A stretch of 64,000 nucleotides of DNA, taken from assembly GCF_002836595.1 (NCBI RefSeq), contig NZ_PJBB01000003.1:868001-932000 (forward strand). Direction: 5' to 3'. Positions 34,454 to 43,000 of this stretch are shown here, piece by piece (positions within the stretch are counted from its first letter, which is position 1; every line of letters begins with the position of its first letter). The notes beneath the pieces were generated by a model. That model had not been told where the DNA came from and made no database searches. It saw only the letters and a list, made by a program, of their open reading frames with translations. Origin of the DNA: Tenacibaculum sp. Bg11-29. GTDB taxonomy: Bacteria; Bacteroidota; Bacteroidia; Flavobacteriales; Flavobacteriaceae. The position numbers and the translations under genes are program-made.

Positions 34454-36472
34454 CTATTTTAAAATGTACGACAAATTAACAAAAATATTTCGTCCCATTC
34501 TAGGGATATTTTTCCAATCAGAATAGGTTGAATAATAGGTATTAAAAACATTTTCTACTCCAGTTTTTAAAATAATATTATCGTTGTTTATATAAAACTT
34601 ATATCCAGCATCTAGGTTCATAATTGTGTATTCCTTCGTTTTATCTTCACCATAAATTTTAGAAAAATTATTTTGCGTTCCTGCTCCAACTACTTCAATT
34701 TTAGAATTAAAGAACCCTTTTGTGTAAACGAGGTTTGCTTTGTACGAAATAGGAGAAATTAATGGTAAATTTTCACCATTAATTTCTTTACCATAATTAT
34801 AACCAACAGATCCGTTTAAAGTAAAGTTTGAATTAAACTTATAAGTAGTATTTAAAGAAGTATTAAATTGTAGTATATTATCTAATGAACTGTAAACTTT
34901 AACACCATCTGCACCAATAACCATTGGTGTATAATTAGTATTTATTTTACCAATAATATAATCTGAAATATAAAATAGAGAGTTATCAAAAATAAATTTA
35001 AATTTATTTTTATTATAGGCTATTTTAGCATTGAATTCTAATGACTTCTCATTTTTTAAATTTGGGTTTCCGATGTAATCAAAATTATCGAAACTATTAA
35101 ATAAAAAATTACCATAACCTTCACTTACTGAAGGTGCTCTTTCGCCATAACCAATAGAAGAAGTATAAGTAAATGACTCCTTTTTATGTGTTATTTGAGC
35201 AGAAATACTTGGTAAAAACCTATTTTTTGAAGCTTTTAAATTTGGATAAAAAATTTGTAAACTTCCTAAACCAAAATCACTTGCTATATTATTATTCTGA
35301 AAACCTATTCTTGCACTAAATTGAGCTGAAGTAGTTTTATTTATAAAAATTTTGTCTTCTAAATAGATTCCAGAATACAAAGTTCTTACGTCTGGCCAAG
35401 TAAGCATAAACATTAATTTTTCTGTACTGTTAGGAGGATACATTGTCATTTCTGCCAACGATTTATTATAATAACCATTAAAGTTAGCTAAAAAAGAATG
35501 GTTATTTTTTTTAGCTTTAATTTTAGTGTAAAACCCATAAGTATCACTCCAACCAGGCATATCCATATGAATAGCAACATTTGGTCTTTTAGTATCATCC
35601 ATTATATGAGTAATAGCATTTGCATAAATTTTAGTTTCTAAATCATTAATAAACTTTTTTTCATTAGAATACTCATAATTTATAGAACCAATAATAGCCT
35701 TGGCTAAAGAAACATCCATTGGTAAAGCAGGATATCCAACATCAGTAGCCTCATCATAAATAAGTGTTGCTCCAATTTTTTTAGTGGATGATAATTTATA
35801 ACCAGTTATTGCTGAAAAATTATATTTATTGTATTGAGAAAATAGTACTTCATTATTATTTCCATCAAAATAATTTCCAGCAGTTCTTTTTATAAAATCG
35901 GTATTTAAAAATAATTTTTTATCGTTGTAATTTGCTTCTATACCAATAATTTTTGTGTTCGAATTACTTTCATAACCAAGATCAAATCCGGTAACTAATT
36001 TACTACCAACAGATGTAAAATTATTTTTATCTAATTTTAAATCAATAGCACCACCAATGGTTTGCCCGTTTTCATTTCCATGTTGTCCAGAAAAAATGGC
36101 AACTTTTTCTAAATTTGAAATATCTACATAAGAAGTAATAGGATCCATTTTATCAGTACAAGCGCCAAAAATTTGCATTCCATCTATAGTAACACTAATT
36201 CTATCAGAAATCATGTTATTAATTGTTGGTTCCCATGCATAATTACCTCTTTTAATCATATTAATTTTAGAAGATTCTTCTAAAAATTGATCTAAGGAAG
36301 ATAATGGTTTTATGTACTTTTTATTATCAACATCTTTTCTTTTTTTACTTATAATAATAATTTCTTTTAAAAAATTATGAGTTTCTAAAGTATCTTGTTT
36401 AATGCTTTCTTCTTGAGAATAAATCGTTTGAAATACAGTTAAGAAAGCTATAAGGAATTTAATTTTTTTCAT
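34454..36472 (-). CDS. TonB-dependent receptor, OprC-like copper receptor
   Basis: A 672-residue outer-membrane receptor. Residues 1-19 are a signal peptide, a TonB-box-like LKEIIIIS follows near 35, then the plug domain to about 155 (GQHGNENGQTIGGAIDLK is its end) and a 22-strand barrel closing with NIFVNLSYIL. The plug contains IDGMQIFGACTDKMDP, with Cys105 and Met109 in the CxxxM spacing that binds copper in Pseudomonas OprC/NosA (GACPNRMDP). Copper, or another soft metal, is thus the likely cargo. It follows a Met/His-rich lipoprotein, with a perfect 32-base palindrome between them. Confidence 0.85.
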   Translation of the reverse strand: MKKIKFLIAFLTVFQTIYSQEESIKQDTLETHNFLKEIIIISKKRKDVDNKKYIKPLSSLDQFLEESSKINMIKRGNYAWEPTINNMISDRISVTIDGMQIFGACTDKMDPITSYVDISNLEKVAIFSGQHGNENGQTIGGAIDLKLDKNNFTSVGSKLVTGFDLGYESNSNTKIIGIEANYNDKKLFLNTDFIKRTAGNYFDGNNNEVLFSQYNKYNFSAITGYKLSSTKKIGATLIYDEATDVGYPALPMDVSLAKAIIGSINYEYSNEKKFINDLETKIYANAITHIMDDTKRPNVAIHMDMPGWSDTYGFYTKIKAKKNNHSFLANFNGYYNKSLAEMTMYPPNSTEKLMFMLTWPDVRTLYSGIYLEDKIFINKTTSAQFSARIGFQNNNIASDFGLGSLQIFYPNLKASKNRFLPSISAQITHKKESFTYTSSIGYGERAPSVSEGYGNFLFNSFDNFDYIGNPNLKNEKSLEFNAKIAYNKNKFKFIFDNSLFYISDYIIGKINTNYTPMVIGADGVKVYSSLDNILQFNTSLNTTYKFNSNFTLNGSVGYNYGKEINGENLPLISPISYKANLVYTKGFFNSKIEVVGAGTQNNFSKIYGEDKTKEYTIMNLDAGYKFYINNDNIILKTGVENVFNTYYSTYSDWKNIPRMGRNIFVNLSYILK

Positions 36473-36496
36473 AACTAAATAGTTTATAAAAAATAT

Positions 36497-36528
36497 AAAG
36501 CCTAGAATAAATATTTATTCTAGGCTTT
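36497..36528 (-). terminator. Perfect palindrome in an operon gap (attenuator or partial terminator)
   Basis: A 32-base perfect palindrome; the left half is AAAGCCTAGAATAAAT. It lies between the lipoprotein and receptor genes. On the minus strand it is followed by a short T-rich run (TATATTTTTTAT) 25 bases ahead of the receptor start. It may terminate part of the transcripts or stabilise the upstream message. Confidence 0.6.
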
Positions 36529-36536
36529 AATTATAT

Positions 36537-37379
36537 TTAAAATTCAATCTCTAAAAATAAGCTACTACTATCATTAGTATCTGTAACTTCTTCCCCTTTA
36601 ATTAAGGTGTTTGTATTGTTATATAACATTAAATTTAATTTCCAATAACCTGTCATTGTAAAAGATAAGTCACCCTCATACATTTTAGATGTAGTATTGT
36701 ATTCTAAATTAGTGTTGTTTGGTGAACTATGATTTCCCATGCTCGGCATTCTTGGATCTTGTTTAATCATATAATTTTCTACAATAGGAAAAGACATCAT
36801 AGTTTCCATTTTATATACTCCAATTTTAAAATCATTTAAACCGACTTTTGGTGTATCAGGATTTATTAAAGCTAATACATACTTTGTATTATCACTATCC
36901 ATAAAAACAGTAACTTTTTTCTTTGAAGAAGCAGGAACAGTAATTTTATCATTTACAGTATATGAAATAGTATTAACCGTATAATCAATTGTTAAATCCC
37001 ATTTTTCGGTTGCATTTTCTGCCATTTGAAAAATAATATATCCATTATATAAAGTTTCTTTTCCTTCTGTTTTTTGTATTGTAGATTTAGGACAAGAATG
37101 CATTTTATTTGTCATATGCATCATTGGTTTCCATGTTAAATTTGCATTTTTTATATAATCACCAGTTGTTTTGTCTTTTATTCTTAAGTATATATTGTTA
37201 TATCCTTGTTCTAATTTATTTTTAGTAGAAAAAATTTCTACATCATGATCGGTATTAGAAAGTGTTTGTATTTGGTTTAATGCCGTTGTTTCATCTAAAA
37301 TTAAATTATCATCATTACTAGAACAAGATGAAATGAATAAGGCAATTATTATTGGTAATATATATATTAAAGTTTTCAT
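36537..37379 (-). CDS. Met/His-rich lipoprotein (YtkA/FixH-like, copper-associated)
   Basis: A 280-residue lipoprotein, starting from the internal Met that opens a clean lipoprotein signal (MKTLIYILP to ISSC, lipidated Cys19); ten residues upstream are poorly signal-like. The mature part has an immunoglobulin-like beta pattern as in YtkA/FixH-type domains, and a distinctive WKPMMHMTNKMHSC stretch near residue 90-105 rich in Met, His and Cys, which suits Cu(I) or Cu(II) binding. A second Met/His patch includes PRMPSMGNHSS. It sits between a CxxxC membrane protein and the OprC-like receptor and is probably the surface or periplasmic copper-binding partner (inference). Confidence 0.75.
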   Translation of the reverse strand: MKTLIYILPIIIALFISSCSSNDDNLILDETTALNQIQTLSNTDHDVEIFSTKNKLEQGYNNIYLRIKDKTTGDYIKNANLTWKPMMHMTNKMHSCPKSTIQKTEGKETLYNGYIIFQMAENATEKWDLTIDYTVNTISYTVNDKITVPASSKKKVTVFMDSDNTKYVLALINPDTPKVGLNDFKIGVYKMETMMSFPIVENYMIKQDPRMPSMGNHSSPNNTNLEYNTTSKMYEGDLSFTMTGYWKLNLMLYNNTNTLIKGEEVTDTNDSSSLFLEIEF

Positions 37380-37490
37380 TTTTATTTTATTAAATATTAG
37401 GTACATCACGAAGTATTGGTGTAATTTTAACCAATAAAACGTATAAAAAAGCTGTAATAAATTTATTTATTACTTAAATATTCGATATAA

Positions 37491-37889
37491 TTAAATGAAG
37501 TATTTTGGGGGTGGTGTTTCTTTTTCTAAAAAGAAAGAGTCTTTAAATTTTTGTTTATAGCCTATTTTTTTAATGTCTAAATCAGAAACGCATTTAAAAC
37601 TAACAAGCGTATTTTTAGCTAATAAGAAAACAAAATTTTCTATTAATTTTTTATCATTTTTAGGAGGAGTGTTAGCATTATTATCTGAAGCTTCATTAGT
37701 AAGCTTTTTCATTAAATAACATTTTCCATTACAACCCTGTTGATTTTCTTTTTGAACACATAATTCTTTTATTATATAATCTTGATATGAAATATAATAT
37801 GCTACAACAGATATTTGGTAAATAGTATAGGATACTAATACCATTGCTAAAATAAAAGCAGATACCTTATATGTAAGTCGAAACTTCAC
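37491..37889 (-). CDS. Membrane-anchored CxxxC protein (first gene of copper operon)
   Basis: A 132-residue protein with one N-terminal membrane helix (about residues 8-32). Directly outside it come Cys44 and the CNGKC motif (Cys53, Cys57) in QQGCNGKCYLMKKL, a recurring pattern in Bacteroidota genes beside metal receptors. The rest is a Lys-rich, partly amphipathic tail ending PPPKYFI. The role is unknown, but the three Cys and the neighbours suggest metal or redox handling. It is 112 bases upstream of the lipoprotein and heads the operon. Confidence 0.6.
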   Translation of the reverse strand: MKFRLTYKVSAFILAMVLVSYTIYQISVVAYYISYQDYIIKELCVQKENQQGCNGKCYLMKKLTNEASDNNANTPPKNDKKLIENFVFLLAKNTLVSFKCVSDLDIKKIGYKQKFKDSFFLEKETPPPKYFI

Positions 37890-37960
37890 TTAGCAAAAAT
37901 ACAACACAAATCATTGTTAAAAAGATGATTTTAGTCATATTCTACAAGAAAAAATAAAAA

Positions 37961-38752
37961 TTAAAGTAGTTCAATCTTACAAGAAAATAATTCTTTACCT
38001 GAACTTATTCTCATGTTTTTCTCTGAATAATTTTGAGTTTCTAACAAAGGATATTGAGTTATAGGTTCTAAACAAACCATATTATTAACTTCTGTCCACA
38101 ACATAAAATTATTAAAATTTTTAGTTGTAATTTTTATATTTGATGAATCATTTTTAATCAGAAGAATTTCATCGGAATTTAAAACTTTATATGCAGCTGA
38201 ACCTACATTTAGAATATCATTTAAAGTAATTTCTTTTTCTTTAGTTTTTACAATTTCGGTTCCTGAACCTGAAAGTTTAAAACTAGGATGATATCCTAAC
38301 ATATAAGGCATTCCTTTTTCACTATTAATTTCAAAATCAATTTTTAAAGATGAATTTTTAAGAGAAATAATTTTTCTAAAAACAAAATCATAAGGCCAAT
38401 ATAAATTTTCTTGAGTAGATTTTTCAGGGAACTTAGTGTTTTTTACAAGGGTATTTTTTACATATTTTTTTTCAAAAATAACAGTGGTGGTATCACTAGA
38501 AATAAGTTTGTAAGTAAGTTCTCGTAATAAACCGTGTTGGTCTTGTTTGCCAATACCATTTTTGGTATCAATACTATAATTATTAAACTTAGTAGGTCCA
38601 ATAACAGGAAACATTTCTATATCTGAAGCGTTCCAACCAGGTGCATTTTTAGAATGTATAACCTCTTCATTATTAGCAATAAAACTAATAACTTCTCCCT
38701 TATTAATAGTTGCCGAACTATGTATCGTTTTTAAAAGAATAGTAGCACTCAT
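37961..38752 (-). CDS. Aldose 1-epimerase family protein
   Basis: A 263-residue galactose-mutarotase-fold protein. Conserved pieces include the DQHGLLR segment, GYHPSFKL (His of the mutarotase site) and the catalytic-type Glu in VCLEPITQYP. The N-terminal WNASDIEMFPVIGP is the sugar-contact strand. The substrate sugar is unknown, and members of this branch may act on hexose 6-phosphates or unusual sugars. It is divergent from recA and 71 bases after the copper-type operon, on the same strand as it. Confidence 0.82.
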   Translation of the reverse strand: MSATILLKTIHSSATINKGEVISFIANNEEVIHSKNAPGWNASDIEMFPVIGPTKFNNYSIDTKNGIGKQDQHGLLRELTYKLISSDTTTVIFEKKYVKNTLVKNTKFPEKSTQENLYWPYDFVFRKIISLKNSSLKIDFEINSEKGMPYMLGYHPSFKLSGSGTEIVKTKEKEITLNDILNVGSAAYKVLNSDEILLIKNDSSNIKITTKNFNNFMLWTEVNNMVCLEPITQYPLLETQNYSEKNMRISSGKELFSCKIELL

Positions 38753-38867
38753 ATATTTAAAATTTTAAACCAAACAATAATACAAAATGTAGCTTAAAAA
38801 GATAGTAAAATAAGCATAGTTTTTTATAACTTAGCGACTCTTATTTTTAATATAATTAGCACGATTT

Positions 38868-39875
38868 ATGGCAGCAGATAAAGAAAAAGAAGCGAAATTA
38901 AAAGCGCTTCAACTTACTCTAGATAAGTTAGATAAAACTTACGGAAAAGGAGCAGTAATGAAGTTAGGAGATAGTAAAGTTGAAGATATTGAAGCTATTT
39001 CATCAGGATCTTTAGGGTTAGATTTAGCTTTAGGAGTAGGTGGATATCCTCGTGGAAGAGTTATTGAAATTTATGGACCAGAATCATCAGGTAAAACAAC
39101 TTTAACATTACACGCTATTGCCGAAGCTCAAAAAGCAGGTGGTATTGCAGCTTTTATTGATGCAGAACACGCTTTTGACCGTTTTTATGCAGAAAACTTA
39201 GGAATAGATACAGATAATTTAATTATTTCTCAACCAGATCATGGTGAGCAAGCATTAGAAATTGCTGATAATTTAATCCGTTCAGGCGCGGTAGATATTG
39301 TTGTAATTGATTCAGTTGCAGCGTTAACACCAAAATCTGAGATTGAAGGAGAAATGGGAGATTCTAAAATGGGATTACATGCCCGTTTAATGTCTCAAGC
39401 ATTACGTAAATTAACAGGTACTATTAGTAAAACAAAATGTACAGTTATTTTTATTAACCAGTTACGTGAAAAAATTGGAGTTATGTTTGGTAACCCAGAA
39501 ACTACAACTGGTGGTAATGCATTAAAATTTTATGCATCTGTTCGTTTAGATATTCGTCGTAGAACACAAATTAAAGATGGTGATAGAGTTATTGGTAACA
39601 GTACTAAAGTTAAAGTAGTAAAAAATAAAGTCGCACCTCCTTTTCAAATTGCAGAATTTGATATTATGTATGGAAAAGGAATCTCTAAAGTTGGTGAAAT
39701 TTTAGATATTGGTGTTGAATACGGAATTATAAAGAAAAGTGGTTCATGGTTTAGTTATGGAGATACTAAATTAGGTCAGGGTAGAGATGCTGTTAAAAGC
39801 TTAATTAAAGATAATCCAGAATTAGCAGAAGAATTAGAAGGTAAAATTAAAGCTGCTATTGAAGAGCAAGAGTAA
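38868..39875 (+). CDS. recA: Recombinase RecA
   Basis: A 335-residue DNA recombinase and SOS coprotease. The Walker A motif GPESSGKTT is near residue 66, followed by [12 protein letters not shown], the L1/L2 DNA-binding loops ([25 protein letters not shown] and [20 protein letters not shown]) and the [10 protein letters not shown] block. The C-terminal acidic tail is short, as usual in Bacteroidota. A terminator follows. No SOS box of a recognised form is visible upstream. Confidence 0.98.
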   Translation: MAADKEKEAKLKALQLTLDKLDKTYGKGAVMKLGDSKVEDIEAISSGSLGLDLALGVGGYPRGRVIEIYGPESSGKTTLTLHAIAEAQKAGGIAAFIDAEHAFDRFYAENLGIDTDNLIISQPDHGEQALEIADNLIRSGAVDIVVIDSVAALTPKSEIEGEMGDSKMGLHARLMSQALRKLTGTISKTKCTVIFINQLREKIGVMFGNPETTTGGNALKFYASVRLDIRRRTQIKDGDRVIGNSTKVKVVKNKVAPPFQIAEFDIMYGKGISKVGEILDIGVEYGIIKKSGSWFSYGDTKLGQGRDAVKSLIKDNPELAEELEGKIKAAIEEQE

Positions 39876-39916
39876 GTAAATATATACATATTAAAAGTTC
39901 TAAATATATTATTATT

Positions 39917-39949
39917 AAAGCTGTAGAATAATTTCTACAGCTTTTTTTT
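39917..39949 (+). terminator. Rho-independent terminator of recA
   Basis: AAAGCTGTAGAA (39917-39928) pairs with TTCTACAGCTTT (39933-39944), followed by a T-run. Confidence 0.9.
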
Positions 39950-40085
39950 GTTGGTTTTTTTAATGATTTTATACTTTTTTTATTGATTTATTATCATATA
40001 GTGGTATTATATTACCTATACTTATTATTTATGTAAAGTTAATGTTAAATTGTTGGAAATTAACTATTAATAAAACCCTTCAAAG

Positions 40086-43000
40086 ATGAAAAAACTAACA
40101 AAAATTATCTTATTGTTTATAGGATTATTATCACTTCCTATGTATTGCCAAGAAAACAGTGATATACCCATTCGTTGTGAAACACCATCAAGACAAAATT
40201 ATTTTTCACAAAATAATAAAGCAAAAATAGAAGCTGATAAACTTGAGGAATTAACTAAAAAAATTATAAAAAAAAGAAAAGAACAATTTAAAAATGGAAC
40301 AGCAAGTAAAGCATCAAAATATGTAATACCTATAGTATTTCATGTTTTTGGAACTGACTTTGTTGGTAAAAAAGTTGATGATGCTTTGGTTAAAGAAGCA
40401 TTAAAGAAAACGAATGAAGATTTTAACGGACTTAATAATGATTTTAATGATGTATCTAACAGGTTTAAAAACCTTAGAACTACATTAGATGTTGAGTTTC
40501 GTTTAGCTCAAGTAGATCCAAACGGAAACCCAACAACAGGAATAAACTATTATACTAATAGAGCTGGTTTTGGAGCAGACAATATTTATGATGATGAAAT
40601 AGCTAAGTTTGCTTGGGATAATTATAAATATTTTAATGTTTACATTCTTTTAGATTTAAAAAAGGATGGTAAACTTAATAGATCAGGAGTAGCTTGGTAT
40701 CCAAATAAAGATCAGTCTGATAGAAATGTAGCAAGAGCAGTTTTTAATGGAAGATATTTAGGAACTAATAGTGATGAAAACTTTAGAAGAATACTAACTC
40801 ATGAATTTGGACACTATTTAAATTTAGCTCATACTTTTGAAGGAGGATGCTCAGGTACAGGCGATAATGTAGATGATACTCCTGCTACTACAGTTAGTTT
40901 AGATTGTGTAGTTACACAAGAAAAATGTGCTGGAGCAGGTATTCCAAATTCAGAGAATTTTATGGATTATTCTGATTGTTATAGAATGTTTACAAGGGGA
41001 CAAGTACAGCGTATGCAAGCTGCTTTAGAATTTTCTTCAAGAAAACCTTTATGGCAAACAAATAATCATGCTCAAGTATTTTCTCAAAACCCTAATGGGC
41101 CAGAGTTATATTATGATTTTACCACATTTACAGAAAGTTTTGAAAATAACGGAGCTATAGGTGGAGGAAGAGACGTAAAAATTAGATTAGTTAATGGACC
41201 AAAATTTTCAAACATTGGTACATTACCTAGTAATAGCTATACTGTTGAAAATCTACCTTTAGGTTTAAGTGTGCAAGTAGTAAGTAGTAGCAATACTGAG
41301 GCGGTTATACGTTTATCAGGAAATGCAACTAATCATACAAAGGTTAATAATATAAGAAACTTAAAAATAACATTTAATAACGCAGCTTTTTCAGGTTTTA
41401 ACGCTACAAATATTAAAGGATATAGCCGACCAAATTTACGTGTAGAATATAATAATGCTTATGAAAGTACATATTTAACTTTTAACGAATTAAGACAAGT
41501 TGCTATAGATGGAAATAATTTTGTTGGTTTTGGAATAACCAAAGGTCAACAAAGACCTAGATATGAACTTTCTGTTGATGATAATAAATTAATGATTGGG
41601 TTCGATGCTGGTGCAAAACATGTAGCTGTAAATGCTAGTAAACAAGTTTTGCTAATTGAAGAAGGTACTACAATTGGACCTAATTTAAATTGGAATCATG
41701 ATGATAGAGATAGACTTTTGTCAGATAATACTTATCAAGCTTGGAGAGGTAAAAGAGGTTTTGTAGGTATGAGAATTGAAAGAGAATCTTTTCCCGGTAA
41801 ATATTTTTATGGATGGGCAAGAATTGAAGTGTCTTCAGACGGTAAAATAGCTCGATTTATAGATTTTTATTCACATAAAAATCCTGAAGCATCAGTAAAA
41901 GCAGGTATAACAGATAAACCATTTGTAGCATTATCTAAACCAGTATTTTTTGAAGATGAAATTAATAACGGTACATTTTCTGAAGAAATAGATATTATTT
42001 TAGAAGGAACAGCAAGCTTTACATCTCAAAATTTAGCAAGTGGAATACATTTTACGGTAGATAATTTACCACTTGGTTTAACGGCAACTATTCAGAAAAT
42101 AAATAATAAATTAGGTAAATTAAAATTACAAGGTACTGCTAGTAGCCATGTTACCGGTGATGGTACATTAGCAAAATTAAAATTTAAAGATGCTGCATTT
42201 AGTGTTGTACCTAGTAATAAAACAAACTTTGATTTACAAGTTCGATTTTTTGATCCTTATGATATCACTTATATAAGTACTGAAAATTTAACTCCGTGGA
42301 TAAATAGTAGTAATAATAATAGATGGATATATATTGATACAGATTTTGATTTTGGTGATAATTCAAGGTATTCTATAAGTCATTATACTGATAATTCTGG
42401 CAGTGGAGAATTTGTAGTATTAAATGGTAGAGGAAAAGGATTTACAATGGATGCTACTACGCTACATCCTATTTCACTAAGTGTTGGAACACAAGTAAAT
42501 GCATCAAGTAGTTTTGTATCTACCGGATATGGAGTTAATAATGCTCCAAAATTATCAGGAACGAATGTTCCTCATAACGGAAAAGTAACATATACAGGGT
42601 TACGTTTTAGAGATAGAGCTGGAAGATTACATTATGGTTGGATGAAATTTGAATCTAAACCAAACGGATTTGAAGCTAGGTTACTAGCTATAGCTTATAA
42701 TAAAAAACCTAATGAAGCTATTACAGTAGGTCAAATACCTAACGATTATTGTTATGCAGCTGCAAATATTAATGAGAAGTATGATGATTCTTCTAGTGCT
42801 ATAGGAACTTTTAATTTTGAACAGTTTTCTCAAAAGTCTGATTTTCCTCTAAACTATACTAATTTCAGAAGTAAAATGATAAAAGTTCGTCCTGGAGCAA
42901 ATAGTTTTTCTATAAAAGATGATGGAATAAAAACATCTGGTACTAACATTCTTGGAATTTGGATTGATTTAAATGGAGATAAAGATTTTGAAGATAATGG

